Both the position numbers and the translations under genes were made by a program. From the NCBI GenBank assembly GCA_965213645.1, contig CBDBZX010000002.1, positions 1,674,001 to 1,738,000 of the forward strand: a stretch of DNA of 64,000 nt, given 5' to 3'. Below, one piece after another: positions 57,616-64,000 of the stretch; positions within the stretch are counted from its first letter, which is position 1, and every line of letters begins with the position of its first letter. The notes beneath the pieces are model-generated. The model saw nothing but the letters and a program-made list of their open reading frames with translations, made no database searches and was not told where the DNA came from. This DNA is from CBDBZX01 sp965213645. GTDB taxonomy: Bacteria; Deinococcota; Deinococci; Deinococcales; Trueperaceae.

Positions 57616-59076
57616 TCATCCCTCGAGCAGCAACCCCTCTGGCGTCTCTAAAAGCTCAATCAGATAGCTTGTAAACATCGCCGCTTCCGCCCCGTCCACC
57701 ACGCGGTGGTCGAAGGACATGCTGAGGTAAATCATCTGCCGCGCTACGATGGAGTCGTCTTCCAAAACAATTGGACGCTTTTTGATGCTGTGAACACCTA
57801 AAATCGCGGCTTCGGGTACGTTGATGATGGGAAAGCTGAAAAGACCGCCTAACGTGCCGATATTCGTAATGCTAAAGGTTCCCCCTTTGACCTCATCGGG
57901 GGCGAGCTTGCCCTCCCTCGCTTTGGTCGCAAGGTCACGGATTTCACCCGCGAGTTCTAAAACGCTCTTACGGTCTACGTCTTTAATGACGGGAACGACT
58001 AAGCCTACGTCCGTGGCAACCGCCATGCCGAGGTTATAGTAGCGCTTATAGACGATTTCGCTGGTCTCTTCGTCGAGGCTCGAGTTGAGCATCGGATACG
58101 CCTTGAGCGCTGCCACGGTGGCTTTCATAATGAAAGGTAAGTACGAGACTTTGACATCGCGCTTTGCCGCCAACGGTTTGAGACGTTCGCGCAGGGCAGC
58201 GAGTTCGGTGACGTCAGCTTCGTCCACGTGCAGCGTGCGCACGCTCTGAAGGTGCGAGGCAACCATCTGGTTAGAAATCGCGCGGCGCAGTCCGCGCACA
58301 GGGACACGTTCTTCTAGGTTTTCGTAGCCCTGCGGCGTTTTGTAGGAAATGCGCTGAGTTTGTGGCGCGCTAGAAGCCTGCGGAGTGCGTTTGGGTTGAG
58401 TCTCTTCTTTGGCTTGGGTTTCGGTATGCGCTTTCACGTCGTCTACCCGAATGCGCCCGTTCGGTCCGCTACCAGAAACGTCAGAGAGGTCAATCTCCAG
58501 CTCCCTCGCCAACTTCCGAGCTGCTGGTACGGCCAAGACACGCCCAAAAGGTCCTGTCGTCTTGGCCTCACCATTGGTTTCCGGCTTACCTTTTGTTGCT
58601 GACTGACCTTGCCGCTTCACCTGATAGGTCGGCGTGCTGTCGTCGTCAGCGGAGGCTTTAAAGAGGCTCAAGCTGTCGCCGTCATCCTCTTCGTCATCGC
58701 CGCCGGGCTCAACGATGGAGCGCTCTTCTTGCGCTTGGACGTTCTCCGATTCTTGCGCTTGGACGTTTTCGGACTCCTCGACCTCTTGACCCCGTACTTC
58801 TTGACCTTGCGCGGGCACATCCTCTTGTTCACCTTCAGCGTCGTCACCAAAGAGCGCGATAGGGTCATGTACCGCCACCACGTCGCCCTCTTTGACAAGC
58901 TGTTTTTGCAACGTACCCGCGTAGGGGCTCGGCAACTCTACCGTGACCTTATCCGTCATCACCTCGACGACAGGCTGGTCTTCTTCGACGCTCTCACCCT
59001 CTTGGATGAGCCATTTGACGATTTCCCCCTCAACCACGGATTCGGCGAGTTCGGGGAGTAGAAGTTCTTTGGGCAT
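57616..59076 (-). CDS. bkdB: Branched-chain 2-oxo acid dehydrogenase E2 (dihydrolipoyl acyltransferase)
   Basis: A 486-residue E2. Residues 1-78 form a lipoyl domain with Lys43 in MTDKVTVELPSP. A long acidic linker follows, with the unit SENVQAQE twice in tandem (near 107-122). Then the peripheral-subunit-binding domain (VLAVPAARKLARELEIDLSDVSGSGPNGRIRVDDV) and the catalytic domain ending in SFDHRVVDGAEAAMF with His457 and Asp461. It transfers the branched acyl group to CoA. With E1beta and E1alpha upstream on the strand it makes the core of a 2-oxoisovalerate dehydrogenase; E3 is not nearby. GAGGAG precedes the ATG. Confidence 0.9.
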   Translation of the reverse strand: MPKELLLPELAESVVEGEIVKWLIQEGESVEEDQPVVEVMTDKVTVELPSPYAGTLQKQLVKEGDVVAVHDPIALFGDDAEGEQEDVPAQGQEVRGQEVEESENVQAQESENVQAQEERSIVEPGGDDEEDDGDSLSLFKASADDDSTPTYQVKRQGQSATKGKPETNGEAKTTGPFGRVLAVPAARKLARELEIDLSDVSGSGPNGRIRVDDVKAHTETQAKEETQPKRTPQASSAPQTQRISYKTPQGYENLEERVPVRGLRRAISNQMVASHLQSVRTLHVDEADVTELAALRERLKPLAAKRDVKVSYLPFIMKATVAALKAYPMLNSSLDEETSEIVYKRYYNLGMAVATDVGLVVPVIKDVDRKSVLELAGEIRDLATKAREGKLAPDEVKGGTFSITNIGTLGGLFSFPIINVPEAAILGVHSIKKRPIVLEDDSIVARQMIYLSMSFDHRVVDGAEAAMFTSYLIELLETPEGLLLEG

Positions 59077-59134
59077 TCAGTCTCCTCGTTAGCTATTGAC
59101 AGTTAGCTACTAGGTATTAGTAAAAATTCAAAAG

Positions 59135-59162
59135 CTAACACCTAACGGCTAAAAGCTAATAG
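59135..59162. repeat. Short repeat, family E, copy 2
   Basis: In the gap between E1beta and E2: AGCTAACACC then TAACGGCTAAAAGCTAAT. An almost identical word is in the next gap of the same operon at 60186-60212. Confidence 0.6.
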
Positions 59163-59165
59163 CTT

Positions 59166-60143
59166 CTAATAATCTAATACCTTCTGCACCGCTTTAAGAA
59201 TCCGGTTGACGCCGGGCAAGTATTCCCTGTCTTGAGCGTAGGGGTAAGGCGTGTCGAAGCCGGTGACGCGCAGGGGGGGAGCTAAAAGCGAGTCCAACAC
59301 CTCTTCGCAGATTGTCGCCGCGATTTCGGCGGCGAAACCGACGGTTTTGGGCGCTTCGCTCACCAAGACGACGCGACCTCTTTGGGCGACCGCCTCTAAA
59401 ACCGCATCTTTGTCCCAGGGCATGAGCGAGCGCAGGTCGATGACGTGCGCAGTGATAGCTTGCTCAGCGAGTGCATCTGCAGCTTTCATCGTCTCGGCGA
59501 CGCTACCGCCGTAAGAGATGAGGACGAGGTCGTCACCCTCCAACCGGACCCGCGCTTTCCCTAATGGAATCGTAAAGTCTTCGTCGTCCGGCACCTCTTC
59601 TTTGACGGCGCGATATAAGCGCTTAGGCTCCATGAACACCACCGGGTCTTCGTCGCGCACCGCCGTTTTGAGGAGCCCTTTGGCGTCGGTAGGTGTCGAA
59701 GGATAGACGACTTTGAGCCCCGGCGTGTGGATGAAGTGCGTCTCAGGATTCTGCGAGTGGTGGTGTCCGCCCTTGACGCCGCCCCCCGCAGGCATCCGCA
59801 CCACCAAGGGCGCGTGAAACTGTCCACCCGAGCGGTAGCGGAGCTTCGCCGCTTGCGAGACGAGCTGGTCGAAACCCGGATAGACGTAATCGGCAAACTG
59901 AATCTCGGCAACTGGACGAAGCCCGTGCGCCGCCATGCCGACTGCCGCGCCGATGATGGCCGCTTCGGACAGAGGTGAGTCGAGTACGCGGTCAGGGCCG
60001 TACTTGTCGAAGAGCTTTTCAGTCGCGAGAAAGACGCCGCCGCGTTTGCCCACGTCCTCGCCCATCACGACGACGCGCTCGTCCCTCGCCATCTCCTCGT
60101 CCAACGTGCGAGCGATGGTCTGCACCATGTTGAGTGTTGCCAC
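59166..60143 (-). CDS. bkdA2: 2-oxoisovalerate dehydrogenase E1 beta subunit
   Basis: A 325-residue E1 beta subunit that forms the thiamine diphosphate site with E1alpha. Marks are MVQTIARTLDEEMARDERVVVMGEDVGKRGGVF, FDKYGPDRVLDSPLSEAAIIGAAVGMAAHGLRPVAEIQFADYVYPGFDQL and VIDLRSLMPWDKDAV. The Glu in GEDVG is near the cofactor. The start is GTG 60143 with AAGGAGA upstream. Pyruvate dehydrogenase E1beta is similar; the separate alpha and E2 sequences favour the branched-chain enzyme. Confidence 0.9.
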   Translation of the reverse strand: MATLNMVQTIARTLDEEMARDERVVVMGEDVGKRGGVFLATEKLFDKYGPDRVLDSPLSEAAIIGAAVGMAAHGLRPVAEIQFADYVYPGFDQLVSQAAKLRYRSGGQFHAPLVVRMPAGGGVKGGHHHSQNPETHFIHTPGLKVVYPSTPTDAKGLLKTAVRDEDPVVFMEPKRLYRAVKEEVPDDEDFTIPLGKARVRLEGDDLVLISYGGSVAETMKAADALAEQAITAHVIDLRSLMPWDKDAVLEAVAQRGRVVLVSEAPKTVGFAAEIAATICEEVLDSLLAPPLRVTGFDTPYPYAQDREYLPGVNRILKAVQKVLDY

Positions 60144-60185
60144 AGGTCTCCTTCGGAGCGCCGTTAGCGTTTAGCTCTTTGGTTT

Positions 60186-60212
60186 AGCTAATACCTAACG
60201 GCTAAGAGCTAA
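60186..60212. repeat. Short repeat, family E, copy 3
   Basis: In the gap between E1alpha and E1beta: AGCTAATACC then TAACGGCTAAGAGCTAA, nearly identical to copy 2 in the following gap. Both gaps of the operon therefore carry the same element. Confidence 0.6.
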
Positions 60213-60217
60213 CCGCT

Positions 60218-61312
60218 TCAGTTAAGTAGTTTCGCCTGTTCCACCAAATGCTTGGGCATCTCTTCGTAGACGCCTTCAAACATCCATTGTGTCGGTACTT
60301 GGCCCGCCGCTTCCGCCTCTTTCACCGCGTTAGTGAGTTCAGTTTTCAACTCTTCGCGCAAGGCGGCGTCTCTTTCGTCGTCCCACACGCCACGTTTTTC
60401 CATGAGACGCCCTAAACGCAGTATTGGGTCGCGCCTTCTCCACATCTCGACCTCTTCGGCGGGACGGTAGCGCGAATCGTCGTCGGCGGACGAGTGTGCG
60501 CCGTAGCGGTAGACGAGCATCTCGACCAAGGCCGGACCGCGCCCCTCGCGCGCACGCTCCGCCGCCTCTCTCATCACGTAGTAGCAGGCGAGCACGTCCA
60601 TGCCGTCCACATAGTAGCCGGGCATCCCGTAGGCTGCACCTTTCGCTGAAATCGTCTCCGAAGCGGTCTGCTTGCTGTAGCCGACGCTGATGGCGTAGCG
60701 GTTGTTCTCGCAGACGAAGACGATGGGTGCGCCCTGCACACCTGCAAAATTTAGCGCCGCGTGAAAGTCGCCCTCGCTGGTTGCGCCGTCGCCGAAACTC
60801 GCTACTGCGACCTGTCCGGTATTACGGAGTTTCATGCTGAGGGCCGTGCCTACCGCTGGCGGGATGTGCGAGGCGATTGCTGAGGCGACGGTGAAGACGT
60901 TGTGTTCTTTCGAGCCCGGATGAGCGGGCATCTGCCGACCCTTATTGGGGTCGGCTTTGGTAGCTAAGTTCTGCGCCAGAATTTCGACCAGAGGTACACC
61001 GAAGCTCATCACTAAGCCGACGTCGCGGTAGTAGGGGAAGAGCCAGTCCGTACCGCGCTTCATTGCGTGCGCCGTGCCGACGTGCGCCCCTTCATGCCCC
61101 GCCGTGGGCGCGACGAAGCTCGTTTTGCCCATGCGCTGGAGCTTACCTAAGCGCTCATCCAAGAGCCGCGCCATGACGAGGTCGCGGTAGATGTGTTTCA
61201 GGGCGTCCGCGCCCAAGTCCAACTCAAAAGGGGCCTGCCACTCGCCCGCCTCGCTAATAAGGGAGATGGGCTTATCGGTAAAAGGTTCAAAGCGACTTGT
61301 ATCCTTGATCAT
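60218..61312 (-). CDS. bkdA1: 2-oxoisovalerate dehydrogenase E1 alpha subunit
   Basis: A 364-residue E1 alpha subunit. It decarboxylates branched-chain 2-oxo acids with thiamine diphosphate and passes the acyl group to E2. The cofactor motif is VASFGDGATSEGDFHAALNFAGVQGAPIVFVCENN, followed by the phosphorylation-loop equivalent YRYGAHSSADDDSRYRP. FVAPTAGHEGAHVGTAHAM is also typical. AAGGAGG lies 6 nt before ATG 61312. First gene of the operon; a leader with an intrinsic terminator precedes it. Confidence 0.9.
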   Translation of the reverse strand: MIKDTSRFEPFTDKPISLISEAGEWQAPFELDLGADALKHIYRDLVMARLLDERLGKLQRMGKTSFVAPTAGHEGAHVGTAHAMKRGTDWLFPYYRDVGLVMSFGVPLVEILAQNLATKADPNKGRQMPAHPGSKEHNVFTVASAIASHIPPAVGTALSMKLRNTGQVAVASFGDGATSEGDFHAALNFAGVQGAPIVFVCENNRYAISVGYSKQTASETISAKGAAYGMPGYYVDGMDVLACYYVMREAAERAREGRGPALVEMLVYRYGAHSSADDDSRYRPAEEVEMWRRRDPILRLGRLMEKRGVWDDERDAALREELKTELTNAVKEAEAAGQVPTQWMFEGVYEEMPKHLVEQAKLLN

Positions 61313-61437
61313 TATGCCTCCTTATCTCTGACGTACTCGCCGGACCCTAGCTAAAAGCTACGTGACGTCAGCCCGAACTTCTGGTTCATCCTGAATGCAC
61401 CGTGACGAACACAGCTCGAGAATCACGTCCGGCGCAC

Positions 61438-61593
61438 AAAAAAGCCCAGCACGCGCTGGGGCAAACGAGGTACGAAGGCACACGGATAGAAGGGTTAGGT
61501 GACTTAACCTTGTGAGTCCTGCATAAGTCACCGCTGCACAGGTGACTAAACACACCGACGTTACATAGGTTTCCATCTCGTTTGCGCCTCCTC
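61438..61593 (-). promoter_or_regulatory. Leader of the bkd operon with hairpins and intrinsic terminator
   Basis: On the minus strand a possible promoter (TAGACT near 61600) is followed by GAGGAGG and an ATG at 61576, then a stem AGTCACC/GGTGACT and a stem GGTTA/TAACC, and finally CCCAGC-GCGT-GCTGGG with six T (61438-61460), a textbook Rho-independent terminator about 125 nt before bkdA1. The frame from 61576 reads ETYVTSVCLVTCAAVTYAGL, rich in Val, Leu, Thr and Ala. This is the layout of a transcription attenuator, but the frame does not stop before the terminator, so a ribosome-based switch is uncertain; a small upstream transcript is the alternative. The remaining gap 61594-61823 has no other feature I can support. 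Confidence 0.5.
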
Positions 61594-61823
61594 TCGAGTC
61601 TAGGGTTCACGCTGTGACCGCAAGGTTCCTGCTTGTTACTAGCATCCTCATGTTAGCACCTGTAAGGATTGGGGCGAGTTTACAGGTCATACATCTCAGT
61701 ACACATTAAGCCTGATTAAGGAAAGGCGCTTAGAGAGGGCTCCAAAGGCGCAAGCGACAGTGGGTATAGGATATATTGGGTCTTCAAGATGATTTCACGC
61801 TTTCAATTTCAAGGAGGCAACGC

Positions 61824-61853
61824 ATGACAGTACCTACGAAAGGTAACGTATGA
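61824..61853 (+). CDS. Nine-residue leader peptide
   Basis: ATG 61824 preceded by AAGGAGG encodes MTVPTKGNV and its TGA overlaps the ATG of the next gene at 61850. The strong ribosome site serves the leader, whose translation would then reinitiate at the membrane protein start, which has only AAAGG upstream. It may be a real coupling peptide. Confidence 0.5.
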   Translation: MTVPTKGNV

Positions 61854-62791
61854 AAAACGAGCGCCTGATTGCTTATATCCTCATCGCCGTAGGCGTGGTG
61901 ACGCTGCTCTCGAGGATCGGCGACACCGACTGGGTCTGGATGGCGCTGGTAGCAGCCGCCCTACTCACAGGCTACGTGACGCGCCAGAACTACGGGTTTT
62001 TAGTGACGGGCGCGATTTTCGCGGGTCTCGCGGTAGGTGAGATATTCGGCACGCCTAGCGGTACGCTGATCAGCTTGGGCGTGGGCTTTTTGGTCGTCGA
62101 CCGCGTCGAGCCGCGCCCAAACCGCTGGCCGCTCTATCTAGCCGCCGCGTTTGCGGGCGTGGGGCTTTTCGTCGGCCTCGGCAATATCCTCAACACGTTC
62201 TGGACGGCGCTCGCCTTTATCGTAGGCGGGATTTATTTGCTCCTGCGCGACAAAGAGTCAGAGGAAATTTCGACCACGCAGAGCGCGACGACGAGCTCAG
62301 CAGAGTCTACAGAAACACCAATAGAAACACCCGCAGAAACGTCTACGGCAACACCTGCACCGAAACAAACAGCAAGGACAGAAGAAGCACAAGCTACACA
62401 AACAGATAGTTCAGTGAATATTGCAAAAGACACCTCAGCGGAAGAGGTTTCAAGTGACGCAGCCTCCAGCCCCAAAGAAGCCGCCGCCGAGCAAACCGAA
62501 AGACCCGCTGAGGGCAACTCCCCCGCTCTGGACGAACCCGAACTCAACGCAGATGCACAGGAGCGCTACCATCTCTTAGAGGTGTGGCGTAGAGAGAGAG
62601 CCAAGGCGGAGAACCGCCCCGCCTATATCGTCTTGCGCAACGAGAGTTTGCGGCAGATCGCGCAGCAAAATCCGCAGACCTTAGATGAGCTCAACGCGGT
62701 CAAGGGGATTGGGCCGGTGAAGCTTGAGCAGTACGGCAGCGCGATTCTCGGCGTTTTAAGAGGTGAAGAGCCACCGAGTGAAGTCTCTTGA
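61850..62791 (+). CDS. Membrane protein with C-terminal HRDC domain
   Basis: A 313-residue protein. Residues 1-135 hold about five hydrophobic segments, a linker of about 100 residues rich in Thr, Ser, Glu and Ala follows, and residues about 237-303 form an HRDC domain: YHLLEVWRRERAKAENRPAYIVL, then LRQIAQQNPQTLDELNAVKGIGPVKLEQYG. HRDC domains bind nucleic acids in RecQ helicases and RNase D. Here no helicase or nuclease accompanies it, so it may tether DNA or RNA at the membrane. The linker codes with more A-rich codons than its surroundings. Start ATG 61850 overlaps the leader stop. Confidence 0.82.
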   Translation: MKNERLIAYILIAVGVVTLLSRIGDTDWVWMALVAAALLTGYVTRQNYGFLVTGAIFAGLAVGEIFGTPSGTLISLGVGFLVVDRVEPRPNRWPLYLAAAFAGVGLFVGLGNILNTFWTALAFIVGGIYLLLRDKESEEISTTQSATTSSAESTETPIETPAETSTATPAPKQTARTEEAQATQTDSSVNIAKDTSAEEVSSDAASSPKEAAAEQTERPAEGNSPALDEPELNADAQERYHLLEVWRRERAKAENRPAYIVLRNESLRQIAQQNPQTLDELNAVKGIGPVKLEQYGSAILGVLRGEEPPSEVS

Positions 62792-63017
62792 CTCAACCTC
62801 TTAACCCAGAAGGCGCGGCGGCGCGAGCTTGTACGCTTCGCACGTTTGTTACGTACAACGCGCAGTCTGTTGGGTAAACTGTTTAGGTATTGAGAGACCA
62901 ACGCCGCATTCGCGCAGTGAGTTGGAAGGCCCTGGCAACCTTTTACAAAGCTGCACCACCTTGTAATACCTGCAACCCACTGCACGACGTAGGCGCATTT
63001 CATCCACTTGGAGGATC

Positions 63018-64000
63018 ATGGAAACGATTTATCGCGGTTTAGACGGCGTCTATATCGACACGACAGAGATTTGTCAGATCGACGGACAAAAAGGGCAGCT
63101 CATCTACCGGGGCTACGACATCAGCGAGCTAGCCGACAAAGCGAGCTTCGAAGAGGTCATCTACCTCTTGTGGAACGACGACTTGCCGAATGAGGCGCAG
63201 TTAGCCGCCTTTCGGGAGAAGTTAAGGCCGCACTTCGCCATCCCAGACGAGGTGGTTGACCTCTTACGCCTTCTGCCCAAAGATACCCAGCCCATGCACG
63301 CTTTGCAGAGCGCCGTCTCGACGCTCGCCTCGTTTGATGACGACTCTGAAGATGTGAGTTTGGAGAACGTCCGCAGGGTCGGCTACAAGCTCGTCACGCA
63401 GTTCCCGACGCTAGTTGCAACCTTGGAGCGTTTGCGCCAAGGCAAAGACCCCGTCGCGCCGAATCCTGACTACGGCGTCGCCAGAAACTTCCTCTATATG
63501 CTCAATAACGAAGAGCCTACCGACGCCGCTGTGCGCGTCATGGACGTGGCGCTGGTGCTTCACGCCGAGCACGGCTCGAACGCCAGCACCTTTACGGCTC
63601 GCACCACCGCGTCCACCCTCACCGATGTCTACAGCGCGATTTCGGCTGCTGTCGGTAGCCTCAAAGGGCCGCTGCACGGCGGCGCGAACACCGCTGTCAT
63701 GAACATGTTGGAGAAAATTGGCGACAAAGCGGGCGTCGAGGACTACGTCATGGCAGAACTCGGCAAAGAGGGCGGGCGCGTGCCCGGCTTCGGCCACCGC
63801 GTCTACCGTGTGATTGACCCGAGGGCTGTCATCTTGGAGCGCGTGTCTGAGGACTTAGCCGAAGAGTCCGGCGACTCCAAGTGGTTCGAGATGAGCCAGG
63901 AGATGGAGCGCGTGATGGAGCGCGAGATGGACAAAGAGGGCAAACAGGTCAAGCCCAACGTGGACTTCTTCTCCGCCTCGGTCTACCGGATGCTCGGCTT
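63018..64000 (+). CDS. gltA: Citrate synthase, cut by the window end
   Basis: The first 327 codons of a citrate synthase, open at the right edge. GGAGG precedes ATG 63018. Marks are IDGQKGQLIYRGYDISELA, HAEHGSNASTFTARTTAS with the first catalytic His, GSLKGPLHGGANTAVMNML, and GFGHRVYRVIDPRA with the second His. The third catalytic residue is the usual Asp (PNVDFFSASVYRM), unlike the Glu of the other citrate synthase at 35195-36397. This one is probably the main TCA-cycle enzyme. The gap 62792-63017 shows no feature. Confidence 0.93.
   Translation, partial: METIYRGLDGVYIDTTEICQIDGQKGQLIYRGYDISELADKASFEEVIYLLWNDDLPNEAQLAAFREKLRPHFAIPDEVVDLLRLLPKDTQPMHALQSAVSTLASFDDDSEDVSLENVRRVGYKLVTQFPTLVATLERLRQGKDPVAPNPDYGVARNFLYMLNNEEPTDAAVRVMDVALVLHAEHGSNASTFTARTTASTLTDVYSAISAAVGSLKGPLHGGANTAVMNMLEKIGDKAGVEDYVMAELGKEGGRVPGFGHRVYRVIDPRAVILERVSEDLAEESGDSKWFEMSQEMERVMEREMDKEGKQVKPNVDFFSASVYRMLG

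Noticed and set aside
58609..59061. 150-codon frame antisense to the E2 gene
   Set aside because: It mirrors the lipoyl domain and acidic linker of E2; its Leu/Phe/Arg-rich product comes from Glu/Lys codons read backwards.
1..64000. tRNA, rRNA genes and CRISPR arrays
   Set aside because: I looked for TpsiC-arm-like words (GTTCGANNC) in a cloverleaf context and for regular spaced repeats and saw none that hold up; the few matches such as near 19273 lack the other arms.

Overview
The window is about 64 kb of a bacterial chromosome with G+C in the high fifties (estimated by eye). Dense coding, no tRNA or rRNA genes, and the gene content (urate breakdown, ETF, branched-chain keto acid dehydrogenase, polyphosphate kinase, bacillithiol-type YfiT enzyme, IS4-type transposase) fit a member of the Deinococcota, perhaps near Trueperaceae. 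Many genes have a TATACT/TATAGT-type -10 box ending only 5 to 8 nt before the start codon, the leaderless arrangement known from Deinococcus. The taxonomic call is an inference.

Layout. 0.2-10 kb: a minus-strand run for purine-ring breakdown (OHCU decarboxylase, uricase, a YfiT/DinB enzyme, HIU hydrolase, allantoinase, ureidoglycine aminohydrolase, allantoate amidohydrolase), with a Fic protein, a DUF985 cupin and a fluoroacetate-dehalogenase-like enzyme in the same run. 10-17 kb: ppk, lrgAB, an exported barrel-like protein, a PEGA-domain protein. 17-22 kb: etfBA, purS-purC, a complete IS4-type element between purC and rlmB. 22-29.5 kb: lipoproteins, an acyl-CoA synthetase, a PIN toxin-antitoxin pair with a frameshifted toxin, a frameshifted GH31 alpha-glucosidase. 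30-41 kb: formaldehyde dehydrogenase with a GlcG/HbpS partner, glycerate kinase, ligA, a GntR-citrate synthase pair, an ATP-grasp/HAD pair, sat-cysC. 41-51 kb: a lysyl-oxidase-like protein, dusB, an M19 dipeptidase, two GNATs, birA and a NarL-type two-component system. 51.2-54 kb: an A+T-rich island with a YoeB-type toxin-antitoxin pair, a D12-class adenine methylase and a split ParB-like gene. 54-64 kb: uvrC, a metallophosphoesterase, two coupled micro-proteins, the bkd E1alpha-E1beta-E2 operon with a leader terminator, a membrane protein carrying an HRDC domain, and the start of a second citrate synthase.

Above gene level, two short words are strongly over-represented across genes and gaps: the palindrome CTCGAG (about 100 by hand count, about 20 expected) and AGAGGT/ACCTCT (about 30 per 10 kb in two blocks, 4 to 5 expected). 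Both are rare in the A+T-rich island. Gaps carry several dispersed repeat families. Three genes are each broken by one apparent single-base frameshift, so sequence error should be weighed against decay or programmed frameshifting.
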